64,000 nt of DNA from Pectobacterium sp. PL152 (GCA_021907015.1 CP091064.1:4278001-4342000); one strand, 5' to 3'. Positions 1 through 11,602 are shown, numbered from the stretch's first letter. A program made the numbers and translations. The notes: generated by a model from the sequence alone, not told the origin.

Positions 1-474
1 CCAGGCGGAGCCTTGCAGCAGCGTGACGCGACGCTCTTGCGGCGTATAGGCGAGCGAAATGGCGCTGCCTGCATCCATATCGACTTCGCTGCCGTCCGGC
101 AACGTAATGTGTTTGACCTGATGTGCTGCATGATAATCCGAGCGCAGCATGAGGATGCCGTCTGAAATCCAGGTTGCGCCGATACTGAAGCCCAGTAGTA
201 GCAAAGCCGCGATTTTCCACTGCGTTGCACGATTAACGCGCCTGATAAGAAAGGTGGCCGGCGGCTGTGGTTGCAGCACTTGCTGTTGCTCGGTGCTGAG
301 CGAGCCGAGCCCATGCCAGAGCATCCCTGCCTGTTCCAACGCGTGGCGATGGCGCGGATCCTGTGCCAGCCAGTGCTGGAATGTCAGTTCCTGTTCATCG
401 TCCAGCGGCGCTTCGGCCAAACGTATGGCCCAGCGTGCTGCCTGCTGCTGGATTTCAGGAGGATAATCGTTCAT
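1..474 (-). CDS. FecR-family anti-sigma/sensor protein (partial, 3' end outside window)
   Basis: The frame is open from ATG 474 to the left edge, giving 158 residues. An N-terminal DUF4880-like segment (AARWAIRLAEAPLDDEQ, then FQHWLAQDPRHRHALEQA) is followed by one hydrophobic segment near residues 85-102 (KIAALLLLGFSIGATW) and the start of the FecR domain (HITLPDGSEVDMDAGS). In this family the protein spans the inner membrane and passes the signal from an outer-membrane TonB receptor to its ECF sigma factor. It lies 99 bp downstream of the FecI-type gene on the same strand, so they probably form one operon; the receptor gene is expected to the left of the window. The family is clear, the ligand is not. 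Confidence 0.88.
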   Translation of the reverse strand, partial: MNDYPPEIQQQAARWAIRLAEAPLDDEQELTFQHWLAQDPRHRHALEQAGMLWHGLGSLSTEQQQVLQPQPPATFLIRRVNRATQWKIAALLLLGFSIGATWISDGILMLRSDYHAAHQVKHITLPDGSEVDMDAGSAISLAYTPQERRVTLLQGSAW

Positions 475-573
475 GTCGTAGGCCTGAAGTGTGTGGGGTC
501 TCTAAATAGGTAGACGTCTGGCGGCAATAAACCCGTAAATAATTTGTGATTATTTCATGATGGGCGACGCGTT

Positions 574-1083
574 TCACGAGGTGCGGATCGTCATCATCGC
601 GTGCAGCGTCATGGCGAGATGTTTCTCAACGGTGCTGAGGGAAATCTCCAACTGCTGAGCAATTTGCGCCTGCGTCATGTGTTCAAACCGGTGCAGATGA
701 AATATCAACTGCGTGCGTTCAGGTAGCGTCGACAGCACATTTGCCAGACGTTCCAGCTCCTGTTGGGCGATGGCCGTTTGATCGAGCTGGGGCGCGGCAT
801 CCGGCAGGTATTCCAGCGCCGCCTCCGTATCGTCAACGGATGCCGCCATCTGCCAGCGCTGCTGGTGGCGGACATGGTCGAGCAGCAAGTTATTTGCTGT
901 CTTATAGAGATACGCCTTCTTGTCGTCTACATCATTCTGCTGTTCCAGCCGTTGTGCCAACCGTAAAAAACTCTCTTGCACCAGATCGGCTGCTGCCTGA
1001 GGGTCGCGCAGTTTATGATTGAGATAGCGTTCTAACCGCTCTGCATAGTGGTTGAACAGCATTCTGAGTTCAGACTCTGACAT
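574..1083 (-). CDS. FecI-type ECF sigma-70 factor
   Basis: 169 residues, the usual ECF length. Region 2 lies near residues 10-80 (LVQESFLRLAQRL, then KAYLYKTANNLLLDHVRHQQR) and region 4 near residues 110-165 (LSTLPERTQLIFHLHRFEHMTQAQIAQQL, then the helix STVEKHLAMTLHAM). Such factors direct RNA polymerase to a TonB-receptor gene when the cognate FecR relays a bound ferric siderophore. A Fur-like palindrome lies about 140 bp upstream, so iron repression is likely. The FecR-type gene follows on the same strand. No break is seen. The target promoter is not visible here. Confidence 0.92.
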   Translation of the reverse strand: MSESELRMLFNHYAERLERYLNHKLRDPQAAADLVQESFLRLAQRLEQQNDVDDKKAYLYKTANNLLLDHVRHQQRWQMAASVDDTEAALEYLPDAAPQLDQTAIAQQELERLANVLSTLPERTQLIFHLHRFEHMTQAQIAQQLEISLSTVEKHLAMTLHAMMTIRTS

Positions 1084-1220
1084 GCCAACGTCCCGTCAGG
1101 TGACCTTCCCGCCGACTCTGCGGCAACAGAACCCCTTTCCCTTGTCACAGTGATCTTCATAGCAATGCACGGCACTGTCCGTCGACGGGGTAAGGCCCTG
1201 AATAATAAATTTAATGTAAT

Positions 1221-1235
1221 TGATAATTATTATCA
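1221..1235 (-). promoter_or_regulatory. Fur box upstream of the FecI-type gene
   Basis: TGATAATTATTATCA is a perfect 7-1-7 inverted repeat and matches the classical Fur operator core. It sits about 140 bp before the fecI-type start in an AT-rich stretch. Fur repression of FecI-type sigma factors is well established; binding here is inferred. Confidence 0.75.
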
Positions 1236-1341
1236 CATATGCCGCAGCGAAAAGCAGAGTTAAATCTTCTTCAGATTGGCGGATTTTCGCCATCGACTAC
1301 ACTTACCTTTGCTGGCTTATTATTTGATCAGGAGAGACGAG

Positions 1342-1512
1342 ATGACCACGAAGGACTCAGCGCAGGATCCTAAAGAAGTAACGGTCAGCGAAGGACTGGC
1401 AAAGGTGCATGAGGCATCAGAGCAGTTGACGGAAGAAGAGATCGAGGCGTTGGCGGAAGAAGCCAGACAGGCCGCAACGCAGACAAAGAAAGCATCGGGC
1501 AACGCGACTTAG
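1342..1512 (+). CDS. small acidic hypothetical protein (56 aa)
   Basis: An ATG at 1342 follows a good ribosome binding site (AGGAGAGACGAG). The product is short and charged: MTTKDSAQDPKEVTVSEGLA, then a Glu-rich, probably helical middle (QLTEEEIEALAEEARQAA) and a Lys/Thr tail. No signal peptide, membrane segment or cysteine is present. The gene stands alone between the divergent fecI-type gene and patD, in the same direction as patD, with a 120-bp gap. I do not recognise the family. The clear ribosome binding site and coding-like composition support a real gene; the function is unknown. Confidence 0.6.
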   Translation: MTTKDSAQDPKEVTVSEGLAKVHEASEQLTEEEIEALAEEARQAATQTKKASGNAT

Positions 1513-1632
1513 CGTAAGGCCGCCAGTTGCAGCATGGATTGATAGGTAGGCGCAAGGTGGCAGGTTTTTTGCACAGACATTTTGCAGATAGTGGTGAAAG
1601 ACACGACGGTTTTCTCTCTGTAAGGAAAATGT

Positions 1633-3057
1633 ATGCACGACAAATTACTCATAGAAGGCAAGCTGGTTGCGGGTAAGGGCGAGGCGTTGGCGGTATTCAA
1701 CCCTGCCACGGGAGAGCAAATTGCCGCCATTGCGCAGGCCGATCTGCACCAGGTTGATGCAGCGGTTCTGGCTGCCGAGTCCGCTTTTGCACACTGGGGA
1801 CAGACCACGCCGAAAACGCGCGCGACACTACTGCTACAGATTGCCGATGCCATTGAAGAAAACGCCGAGGCGTTCGCCAAACTCGAATCGCTAAACTGCG
1901 GCAAACCCTACCATGCGGCGCTGAATGATGAAGTGCCTGCGGTCGCCGATGTGTTTCGCTTTTTTGCCGGCGCGGCGCGCTGTCTGAGTGGTTCTGCGGC
2001 CGGAGAATATCTCGAAGGGCATACCTCGATGATCCGGCGCGATCCGGTTGGCGTGGTGGCGTCCATCGCACCGTGGAATTATCCGCTGATGATGGCGTCG
2101 TGGAAGCTGGCACCCGCGCTGGCGGCGGGAAACTGCGTGGTGCTGAAACCCGCGGAGCAAACGCCGCTCACCACGTTCTATCTGGCGCATCTGCTGGCGG
2201 AGATACTGCCAGCGGGCGTGGTGAATATTGTGTTCGGGCGTGGTGCAGACATCGGTGATGCGCTGACGGGGCATGAGAAAGTGAACATGGTGTCGCTGAC
2301 CGGTTCGATTGCGACCGGCGCGCATATTCTGTCGCATACTGCCTCGAGCGTAAAACGGACGCACATGGAACTGGGCGGCAAAGCGCCGGTGATTGTTTTC
2401 GACGATGCTGATATCGATCAGGTTGTTGATGGGATTCGCAGCTTCGGTTTCTACAATGCGGGGCAAGACTGTACTGCCGCCTGTCGGCTGTATGTGCAGC
2501 GTGCCGTCTACGATAAGGTCGTGGAAGCATTAGGCAACGCGGTGGCGACGCTGAAAATGGGCGATCCACATGATGAAACCACCGAACTGGGGCCGCTGAT
2601 TACTGAGCAGCAACTGGAACGTGTGGTGGGGTTCGTCGAACGCGCTAAAGCGCTGCCGCATATTACGGTGGTGACCGGTGGCGAGCGAGTGAAAGGGCAG
2701 GGATTTTACTTCCAACCCACGGTGCTGGCGGGCGCGAAGCAGGAAGACGAGATCGTCCAGAAAGAGGTGTTTGGCCCCGTTATCTCCATTACACCATTTG
2801 ATGATGAGGCACAGGTGATTGGCTGGGCCAACGCCTCGCATTACGGTCTGGCCTCGTCGGTCTGGACGCGCGATATCGGGCGGGCGCACCGTCTGGCCGC
2901 GTGCCTTCAATACGGCTGTACCTGGGTGAATACCCACTTCATGCTGGTGAGCGAAATGCCGCACGGCGGGCAGAAACTGTCAGGCTACGGCAAAGATATG
3001 TCGATGTACGGTCTGGAGGATTACACCATTGTGCGCCATATCATGATCCGGCACTGA
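1633..3057 (+). CDS. patD: gamma-aminobutyraldehyde dehydrogenase
   Basis: 474 residues, the same length as E. coli PatD (YdcW) and very similar throughout from memory. It oxidises 4-aminobutanal to GABA with NAD+, the second step of putrescine breakdown by transamination. Hallmarks are the NAD-fold segment [20 protein letters not shown], the general-base Glu near residue 246 ([10 protein letters not shown]), the catalytic Cys near residue 280 (GQDCTAACR) and the conserved C-terminal stretch [32 protein letters not shown] places a ribosome binding site just before the ATG. The aminotransferase making its substrate lies 340 bp downstream on the same strand; in E. coli the two genes are far apart. 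Confidence 0.96.
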   Translation: MHDKLLIEGKLVAGKGEALAVFNPATGEQIAAIAQADLHQVDAAVLAAESAFAHWGQTTPKTRATLLLQIADAIEENAEAFAKLESLNCGKPYHAALNDEVPAVADVFRFFAGAARCLSGSAAGEYLEGHTSMIRRDPVGVVASIAPWNYPLMMASWKLAPALAAGNCVVLKPAEQTPLTTFYLAHLLAEILPAGVVNIVFGRGADIGDALTGHEKVNMVSLTGSIATGAHILSHTASSVKRTHMELGGKAPVIVFDDADIDQVVDGIRSFGFYNAGQDCTAACRLYVQRAVYDKVVEALGNAVATLKMGDPHDETTELGPLITEQQLERVVGFVERAKALPHITVVTGGERVKGQGFYFQPTVLAGAKQEDEIVQKEVFGPVISITPFDDEAQVIGWANASHYGLASSVWTRDIGRAHRLAACLQYGCTWVNTHFMLVSEMPHGGQKLSGYGKDMSMYGLEDYTIVRHIMIRH

Positions 3058-3216
3058 GGATCGTCGGTCTGCCGCAGGGGAATGTTATCCCGAACAGGTT
3101 GTTTTGGACGGGAAGCCGGTTATGACATAGCGCGTTTGTCCAGACTCGGCGTGCCCCAAAAGAGGGCGTGCTGGGCAAAACCGGGGCATCACGAGATGCT
3201 GTGATTTTCGTCATAC

Positions 3217-3233
3217 TGGCATGCGCTATGCTA
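3217..3233 (+). promoter_or_regulatory. candidate sigma-54 promoter of patA
   Basis: TGGCATGCGCTATGCTA has the GG-N10-GC spacing of a -24/-12 element and is close to the consensus TGGCACG-N4-TTGCW. It is about 165 bp before the proposed patA start. E. coli patA (ygjG) is transcribed by sigma-54 under nitrogen limitation, which makes the match plausible. NtrC sites were not identified. Confidence 0.42.
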
Positions 3234-3355
3234 ATTAGCTATTAATTTTGTTCATTCTCATTTAGTTCAAGTCATCTGCTGAATTTTTGGTTTAGATCGC
3301 GTTTTTGTATTTTATTCTGGTTTAGGGCGGGCGACTGGCGTGTTATGTGCATTAA

Positions 3356-4804
<1,449 letters not shown>

Positions 4805-4847
4805 AAAACGAGACGGAAACACGCAGCACCCTATTAGGTTCAGCCCG

Positions 4848-4881
4848 AAAGCCAGTCAGCCCTTACTGACTGGCTTTTTTT
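4848..4881 (+). terminator. rho-independent terminator after patA
   Basis: A perfect 9-bp stem GCCAGTCAG/CTGACTGGC with a short loop is followed by seven T. It lies about 45 bp after the patA stop. Confidence 0.9.
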
Positions 4882-5578
4882 ATGTTGATAGGTATTAAAC
4901 GCTCTGTTTTTATCTTTACCCTCTAATTAATTCAGCAACGTTACGCTATACCGTTCGCCTCACCGCGTCATGATCTGGACGCTATCGTAGTTTATCTAAA
5001 CTATTAGTCTTCTAATTTATAAATTCGATTTAATGAATAAAGATCAGGGCTTTTTCTCTGATAGAAAAAAACGATCGAATACAAAGAATTGAACGGTCTA
5101 ATGATCGTTATTTCCGATCGATATTGCATTTATGATAGTGTAAGCTTATAGACCGTAGCGAGAGTTTATCTCGAGGCTGTGTTTATGAATGTGTTTGCCT
5201 CCATTGAGGCATGACACCGGCTAAAACAGGGGCGTGAGGGTAAAAATTTAGCGTTCTTAATCATGATTCGATTTTAGTTATACGCACAAATAATGTGAAG
5301 TGCGAAATGATGTAAGATTTTTCGAGTTAATTTATCAAGTAAACAATTTCTATAAGTAATTATCTTTACATATATGAGAAATATTATGGCTAAATGAATT
5401 TCTTATGCCAGTATTCTGCTACATGCATCACAAAATAAGAAGTTTATAGAAGCCAGGGAGCCGGTTGCAATAGCGGTTTGCTTTACCGTTTGTCGTGTTT
5501 TTCAAATAATCGGTAGCTAATGTGTCTATTAATCGCAATTGGGTAAACATGGTAAGAATGTAACATTCTGGTGCTAAT
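4882..5578. other. gene-free AT-rich interval
   Basis: About 700 bp between the patA terminator and the chemoreceptor. It is markedly AT-rich, has no ORF with a credible start and coding character on either strand, and I see no tRNA, repeat array or convincing sigma-28 promoter. It probably holds the promoter region of the chemoreceptor gene. Confidence 0.5.
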
Positions 5579-7243
5579 ATGGATTTTTTTAAAAATATAA
5601 AAATTGGAAATAGACTTTCTCTTGGCTTTGGTTTGTTAATCATACTGACGTTGGTTTTGTCATCGGTAGGCTATTATTTTATGAAAAATATTGGTGCCGA
5701 AGTTGATGAGATCACTGAAGATAGAATGATGAAAGTCGATATGTTGCGTGACATTCAAGATATCCTGAATACCAATGTTCGTACTTTACGCGATATTATC
5801 CTCCTTCCTGCCGATAAAAATCAGGAAAAACAGGCGCTGAGGGCGGTCATCGTAAAGACGACCAACTCGGCAAGTGAAATATATAAAAGCCTCGATGCTA
5901 GCATTACTTCGCAAAAGGCGCGGGAGTTGTTTAACCAACTTATTGATATCAGAAAACAGTATAGTGTGAGCATTAACAAAGCTATTGACTATGCGATGGA
6001 AGAACAGGATGCACTGGCTACCGAATTGGTGTTTGGCGATATAGCCAATATCCAGTCGCTTTATTTTACCAAGCTCAATGAGTTGACTGCATTACAGGTC
6101 TCATTCGTTGATCATGCGAAGCTGTTGACCAAAGAGTATATCCACAATGCGCTGTTGTGGATGTTAGTGCTATCCGTTTTCTCTACGGTTTTAGGCTGCT
6201 TTACGGCTTGGCTATTAACCCGCAGTGTCACGGCGCCGTTATCTATTGCACTTTCTTCTGCGAAACGCATCAGCGAAGGCGATCTGAGCGGTTCGATTGT
6301 CGTCAATAACCGTGATGAAACGGGGCTGCTATTGGAGGCCATGCAGGAAATGCAAACGGCGCTAACACGGATGGTAGTGGGCGTCAGAAGCAATGCCGAG
6401 AGTGTCGCGACGGCCAGCATGCAGATTGCTCAGGGTAATGCTGATTTATCATCACGAACTGAAGAGCAGGCGAGTGCGCTGGAAGAAACCTCTTCGACCA
6501 TGACGCAATTAGGGATGACGGTAAAAAATAATGCTGATAACGCGCTTCAGGCGAACGTGTTGGCGAAAAACGCAAGCACCGTGGCGCAGCAGGGAGGCGA
6601 TGTTGTCAATGAGGTGGTGGACACGATGAGAACGATCAATGAAAGCTCGCGTAGCATTGCGGATATCATCAATGTCATCGACAGTATTGCCTTTCAGACG
6701 AATATTCTGGCGCTCAACGCCGCTGTTGAGGCCGCACGTGCTGGTGAACAAGGTCGTGGTTTTGCTGTCGTGGCGGGAGAAGTGCGTAATTTGGCACAGC
6801 GCAGTGCCGAAGCGGCTAAAGAAATTAAGAATCTGATTACGGCCAGCGTTGAACGCGTTGAGCTTGGCTCTGTGTTGGTTAACAAAGCGGGAGACACGAT
6901 GCAGCAGGTCGTGATGTCTATTCGTCAGTTGAGCGATACGGTATCCGAGATCAGCGCGGCAAGCGCTGAACAGTCGACGGGGGTTGAACAGGTTGGGATT
7001 GCTGTCAGCCAAATGGATCAGACCACGCAGCAGAATGCTGCTTTGGTAGAAGAATCCGCTGCTGCCGCACAAAGCCTCAAAGATCAAGCCGATCAGCTCG
7101 TTAGAGAAGTTTCCGTGTTTAGAATTGCGGGCCATAAACCCTCAATGTTGCAACCTGCCACTCAGGCTCTCTCGCTTGTGGCGATGCCCCCTGTCTCTAC
7201 TCGTGCAGCCGCTCAGCGTCCGTCAGATTGGACGAATTTTTAA
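5579..7243 (+). CDS. methyl-accepting chemotaxis protein
   Basis: 554 residues with the standard architecture: a short cytoplasmic start, TM1 near residues 14-33 ([20 protein letters not shown]), a periplasmic four-helix sensor of about 150 residues, TM2 near residues 190-210 ([20 protein letters not shown]), a HAMP segment and a long coiled-coil signalling domain. The hairpin tip [20 protein letters not shown] is conserved. The C-terminus DWTNF fits the xWxxF pentapeptide that tethers CheR/CheB, as in high-abundance receptors. The ligand cannot be told from the sequence. It is a single gene with its own terminator; the upstream 700 bp are AT-rich and gene-free. Confidence 0.95.
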   Translation: MDFFKNIKIGNRLSLGFGLLIILTLVLSSVGYYFMKNIGAEVDEITEDRMMKVDMLRDIQDILNTNVRTLRDIILLPADKNQEKQALRAVIVKTTNSASEIYKSLDASITSQKARELFNQLIDIRKQYSVSINKAIDYAMEEQDALATELVFGDIANIQSLYFTKLNELTALQVSFVDHAKLLTKEYIHNALLWMLVLSVFSTVLGCFTAWLLTRSVTAPLSIALSSAKRISEGDLSGSIVVNNRDETGLLLEAMQEMQTALTRMVVGVRSNAESVATASMQIAQGNADLSSRTEEQASALEETSSTMTQLGMTVKNNADNALQANVLAKNASTVAQQGGDVVNEVVDTMRTINESSRSIADIINVIDSIAFQTNILALNAAVEAARAGEQGRGFAVVAGEVRNLAQRSAEAAKEIKNLITASVERVELGSVLVNKAGDTMQQVVMSIRQLSDTVSEISAASAEQSTGVEQVGIAVSQMDQTTQQNAALVEESAAAAQSLKDQADQLVREVSVFRIAGHKPSMLQPATQALSLVAMPPVSTRAAAQRPSDWTNF

Positions 7244-7331
7244 AATATTATGGTAGCCAACATCTCAGGGATGTATTGAAAGTCAGCATAACAACAAGAC
7301 GTTGCCTCAATAGGATTGTATAAGCATTTTT

Positions 7332-7360
7332 GCCAGTCAGCGCGTGCTGACTGGCTTTTT
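7332..7360 (+). terminator. rho-independent terminator after the chemoreceptor
   Basis: GCCAGTCAG-CGCGTG-CTGACTGGC followed by TTTTT. The stem arms are identical to those of the patA terminator at 4848-4881. Confidence 0.88.
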
Positions 7361-7391
7361 GCTTTTCTATCACGGTATTGCTTTGCATACG

Positions 7392-8936
7392 CTATGGCGT
7401 ACCGCTTTCCGCCAGTTTCTCGACCAGATCAAGACGCGCTTTCCACGGATCGGCGATATCACGAGTCTGCTCTGCACCTGTCGCAGGGATAAACAGAATG
7501 TTGTCTTTCTGGCTGCTATAGGTGTGCCATGTCGGCAAACCGCTGGCGTTAGGGTTACCAGTGCGGGCAAAGTTCACCCAGTACTGATTCATCTGCTGGG
7601 CAACGGCACGGTCTTGCGGCGTGGTTTTTCGCCATAGCGTGCCGTTACCGTGTTAAAGACATACGGAATTTCGCTGGCGTGTACGGCAGCGGGCCACTGC
7701 TTGCGCATGCTATCGGCAACGTAGCCAAAGCGAAATTGCCAGACGGGTAGCGCGGCTTTTTCCCAAATTCGTGCGACAAAACGCGCTGGTTCCACCATAA
7801 AACGATCGCTCGACACGGCCTTGGCTATCTCCTGCGGCGACATGCCGTGGTAAGCCTGAAGGGCGTGCTGCCTATCGCTGGCAGGGAAAACGGCAACCGC
7901 GTCGTCTGACGTCGCGACCTTCGGCGGGAAACTGATATCGGCATCCGTGGCGCCAATCATCAGCGGCACACGCTGGAAGTTACCCTGACGGTAGCTATCC
8001 TGCGGCTCTGCGGCGATCGCTTTGCCATCGAGCATCGGGCCGGAATAATCCGGTGCATTCATGGAGGCCATATTCAGGCCGTTCACCACTTTTTCCGCTG
8101 GAATCTGCCGCAGCGCCGCCAGGGCTTTCGTATCGTGACCGTGGATGCCATTGGCACCGGCGAAGGTGAGACCGGCCTGTTCTGCTTTTTGCCAGCTTTG
8201 GTTAGGCACGATATTTTGTCTGCCTGAGCCGGATTGAATAATCGCTTTCTGGAATAATCCCTGCGAGAGTTCGCTGGTCAGCAGAGAACCGACGGCAAAG
8301 CCGCCTGCGGATTCACCAAACAGGGTGACGTTTTGCGGATCGCCATGGAAAGCGGCGATGTTTTTTCTGCACCCACTTCAGCGCCGCAATTTGATCCATC
8401 AGGCCGTAGTTGCCACGCAGCGGCTGGTCGGCCAGCGCCGGATGAGCAAAAAAGCCAAAGCGGCCGACGCGATAGTTGAAACTGACGAAGATGACACCCT
8501 GACGGCCAAATTCCTGCCCGGAGTAAATCTCGGGCGAGGCGCCGCCGTTGACAAAGCCACCACCATAGACCCATACCATCACAGGCAGTGGGCCTGTGGC
8601 GTTGGCTGGGCGCCACACGTTGATGGTCAGGCAATCCTCACTAAACCCCACGCCGAGCGGCGCGGCATCGCCGGGAAAAGGATTCTGCATACAATCCTTG
8701 CCGTATGCCGTTGCTGAGCGAATATCGTTCCAGCTTTGTACCGGCTGCGGCGGTTGCCAGCGCAGTTCACCGATGGGAGGTGCGGCAAAGGGAATGCCTT
8801 TAAAAGCATCAACGCCTTGCGTCTCGGTCCCACTGATGCGACCGCTGTCTAACGTCACCAGCGGATCGTTTGCCAGCGCTGGCTGGCTGACGGCAGCTAT
8901 CAGTAATATCAGGCTGGCAGTGATTTTTTTATCCAT
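7392..8936 (-). CDS. exported carboxylesterase type B (two apparent frameshifts)
   Basis: The N-terminus MDKKITASLILLIAAVSQPA is a signal peptide, so the enzyme is probably periplasmic or secreted. Family hallmarks are FKGIPFAAPPIGELRW, EDCLTINVWRP, the oxyanion-hole stretch VWVYGGGFVNGG and, after correction, the nucleophile elbow GESAGG. The frame breaks near 8355, where one A too many follows WVQK, and near 7637, where one A is missing after YGEK. Both are in A runs. Correcting both restores one protein of about 514 aa, a normal length for para-nitrobenzyl-esterase-like enzymes. The natural substrate is unknown. A strong hairpin terminator lies just upstream of the start. Confidence 0.85.
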
Positions 8937-8960
8937 GCGTTTTTCCTTAGGGATGAAAAC

Positions 8961-9004
8961 AAAAAACCTGCCAGACGTGATATGTCTATCACGTCTGGCA
9001 GGTT
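8961..9004 (-). terminator. 17-bp perfect hairpin with T tract, upstream of the esterase
   Basis: AACCTGCCAGACGTGAT pairs perfectly with ATCACGTCTGGCAGGTT across a 6-nt loop. Read on the minus strand the stem runs into TTTTTTG, a classical intrinsic terminator. It lies 280 bp after the methyltransferase stop and about 25 bp before the esterase start. It may end the methyltransferase transcript, or act in the esterase leader if that promoter lies farther upstream. Confidence 0.85.
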
Positions 9005-9053
9005 CGCCTTTAACTCGTTATACTTCACGTTGCATGTACGTTAGCAGCGTTCA

Positions 9054-9091
<38 letters not shown>

Positions 9092-9283
9092 GCCTTCTCT
9101 TGCCGCCTGCCTGAAACTTGAATTATTTAGAGTTTCTCAATCAGTCACGCCCTGTAATGCCATTTATAGGCGCTTTGCACTGGGCTGACAACCTTAGGTG
9201 CGCAGAAATATGATAATCATCAACATGATGCAGCAGCAGCGTTGTCAGTCTTGCCTATGTCAGCGGGTAGGAATCATGTGCGG

Positions 9284-10270
9284 TTACCCGTGTTTGCGGG
9301 CGATCAGTACATTCAGCGGCGCCATAGGAAATGCCTGATGACGACGAGTTTCGACGGAGGTAAAGCCCGTTTCTAACAGCCACTGCGTCAGTTGACCTTC
9401 CCGCGTGACGTGGCGTCCACTCATTTGCATCGGCAGGTAGAACGGCAGAACCGGTGCGGCATCCTCCGGCGCTTCGGCAATTTCCGCCTGTGCCAGAACC
9501 AGCGTGCCCTCCGATGTCAACGTATCGTGGAGCTCTGCCAGCATGGCGGGGATATCTTCGACAAAATGCAGGAAGGAAGAACTCCAAATCAGATCGTATT
9601 TTTCGTGAGGCAATGCGCAGCTTTGCGCCGACAGCCGTGCAGACAATCCGGCAGCGTCAATATTGCGCTGTGCCACGGCGGCGGTCTGCGGCAGGTCATA
9701 CACCGTGCCGGAGATCTGAGCGTGACGTAGCGCCAGCGTAATCGCCACCCAGCCAGGGCCGCCACCCAGATCGAGAACGTGTCTGATTTGCGGGAAATCC
9801 GGCAGGCTGGAGAGAAGCTGCTCGGCACGGTCGGCCGTGATTGCCCGTTGTTCCTGAGCGATCTGCTGTTCCGCGGCGTTGGCCCACGCCGCATCGCGCG
9901 GTAATTCGCTCAACTGCGTCGGTAGAGGCTGAGGCATGCCGTCACCAAGCCCCTGACCAAACTGGCGCAGGCTGGTGAGGCGAAAACGCCAGGCGTCGCC
10001 CAGAAAACGCGAACTGCTGCGACAGAGTACGGCGGCGCAGGCCGGGGCGGTGCGATAGCCGTCGTGATGACGTGTCAGTAGTTGCATGCTCCACAGCAGT
10101 TCAAGCAGAAATCTGGTTTTTTCAGGCTGCCAGCCCAGCGTTGCCGCCAGCTGTTCCGACGTGGCGGCATCCTCCAATCGGTCGAAAATCTGCTGTTCCA
10201 GCGCCAAATGCAAGGCATCCGCCTTCACGCTGCTGGCGGCAAGCTGCCATAACGTCTCTAATGGATTCAT
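9284..10270 (-). CDS. class I SAM-dependent methyltransferase (O-methyltransferase-like)
   Basis: 328 residues. The N-terminal winged-helix dimerisation region (about 1-80; LALEQQIFDRLEDAATSEQLAA) is followed by a Rossmann methyltransferase domain. SAM motif I is VLDLGGGPGWVAITLAL near residue 170, and the segment SSSFLHFVEDIPAMLAELHD carries motifs III-IV. This is the layout of plant-COMT-like and hydroxyneurosporene-type methyltransferases that act on small molecules. The acceptor is unknown. It diverges from an AraC regulator and a Fur-like box lies between them, so the product is probably used under iron limitation; that is inference. The frame is intact. Confidence 0.85.
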   Translation of the reverse strand: MNPLETLWQLAASSVKADALHLALEQQIFDRLEDAATSEQLAATLGWQPEKTRFLLELLWSMQLLTRHHDGYRTAPACAAVLCRSSSRFLGDAWRFRLTSLRQFGQGLGDGMPQPLPTQLSELPRDAAWANAAEQQIAQEQRAITADRAEQLLSSLPDFPQIRHVLDLGGGPGWVAITLALRHAQISGTVYDLPQTAAVAQRNIDAAGLSARLSAQSCALPHEKYDLIWSSSFLHFVEDIPAMLAELHDTLTSEGTLVLAQAEIAEAPEDAAPVLPFYLPMQMSGRHVTREGQLTQWLLETGFTSVETRRHQAFPMAPLNVLIARKHG

Positions 10271-10317
10271 AAGTGGCCTTTCTCATTGATGGTCAGTCGA
10301 TAGGGAATATGCTATCT

Positions 10318-10336
10318 ATAAATGAGAATCGTTATT
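10318..10336. promoter_or_regulatory. Fur-like box between the methyltransferase and AraC genes
   Basis: The site AAATGAGAATCGTTATT and its flanks match about 13 of 19 positions of the Fur consensus, including the core ATGA-AATC-TTAT. It lies in the divergent promoter region and may control both genes. Confidence 0.55.
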
Positions 10337-10390
10337 ATGTTCATTGTTATGCGAGACGGCGTTTTTCATATGCGAAACGGCGGGGGAAGA

Positions 10391-11329
10391 ATGGCACAAA
10401 GACAGCAACGGGTGCGAGAGGAGCTATCGTCCGGCGATCGGTGTCGGATGAGTGAAGTGCATCGCGCTGATTCACGTCGCATCCTGCCGGGCGATATCGG
10501 TGAATGTTGGTCGAATTTCAGTCGTATTGATGCAGACCTGTCATTGGCACATTCGCAATACCGCCCGCGTCGCGCCTTAGTGGAAGAAACGCAGAACCCA
10601 CATTCGCAACCCATGTTGGTCATGACGTTTGCGCTGGCAGGGGAGTCAGCATATTACGATCGCAGCGGTTCACAGATCTGGTTTCGCCAACAGCATGTTA
10701 CGATTACGACGTTTGGCGCCAGCGTAGGTGAACGCCATTATCAGGCGCAGCAGCAGGTCGATCAGCTACGGCTGCTGGTGGGGAAAACGTCGGCGGCTCG
10801 TTATTTTGGCACGGACTGTGCGGAACAGCTGTTCAGTGGCGACGGGGTACAGCAGCGTGCGTTTGCGCCCGTCTCTGCGGCCAGCCAGGTTCATGTTAAC
10901 GCACTGTGCGCTGACGCCGATCCGCTAAATCGCCATATCCATGCCTTAAGCCTACTGGCGCAGCACCGCCACTTCCTACAGCCGGAAGAGAGGCGTGGTG
11001 CTATTCATCTACAGGAACGGCAGCAATTGGAGCAGGTATCGCGCTGGATGCGTGAACATCTGGCAGAACCGCTGACGCTGGCCTGCATTGCGACTCAGGC
11101 GGGGATGAGTGAATCCAGACTCAAACTTGGGTTTCATCGCTGCTTTGCGACCACGCCGGGTCAGATGCTATTGCGGATGCGCATGGAGCGGGCGCATCAG
11201 TTGCTGGAGCAGGGATTTCAGGTGGCGCAGACGGCCTGGCAAGTTGGCTATCGGCATCCCGCTAATTTCAGTCTGGCATTTACGCGCTATTTTAACCGTA
11301 ACCCGAAAATGATTACTCCGCGTAAGTAA
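10391..11329 (+). CDS. AraC-family transcriptional regulator
   Basis: The proposed start is ATG 10391, preceded by GGGGGAAGA; an in-frame ATG at 10322 would lie on the Fur-like box and has no ribosome binding site. The product is 312 aa. The C-terminal 100 residues hold two helix-turn-helix motifs (EPLTLACIATQAGMSESRLK and FQVAQTAWQVGYRHPANFSL) and end in the AraC signature FTRYFNRNPKM. The N-terminal sensor is divergent. From memory it most resembles PchR/YbtA-type regulators, which respond to a siderophore. The adjacent methyltransferase is the obvious target. Confidence 0.85.
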   Translation: MAQRQQRVREELSSGDRCRMSEVHRADSRRILPGDIGECWSNFSRIDADLSLAHSQYRPRRALVEETQNPHSQPMLVMTFALAGESAYYDRSGSQIWFRQQHVTITTFGASVGERHYQAQQQVDQLRLLVGKTSAARYFGTDCAEQLFSGDGVQQRAFAPVSAASQVHVNALCADADPLNRHIHALSLLAQHRHFLQPEERRGAIHLQERQQLEQVSRWMREHLAEPLTLACIATQAGMSESRLKLGFHRCFATTPGQMLLRMRMERAHQLLEQGFQVAQTAWQVGYRHPANFSLAFTRYFNRNPKMITPRK

Positions 11330-11602
11330 TAATATCTGCTGATGTTAATGTGATGACTTTATCATAATTATTTACCGTTATTTTCCCTTTGCTTTATTTC
11401 CGTGCGTTATTTAGGCAGGCGGTGCCTGAATCCGAGCTTTTGTCCAAATTCTTCTATACTTCATCCCGCAGCATCAACGTGTAATGAATATTGCGACCAA
11501 TAAGCAGTTTATTTTTCAGCGCGCAGTCGGGTGGTTCCCTGTGCATGAAAAAGAGTGTTGTATTTTTAATAAAGGGTCGCTTTTTAAGCAAAGGAAAAAA
11601 GA

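Noticed and set aside
1096-1293. 65-aa open frame upstream of the fecI-type gene
   Set aside because: It covers the Fur box and the AT-rich promoter region, has no ribosome binding site and an Ile-rich low-complexity composition.
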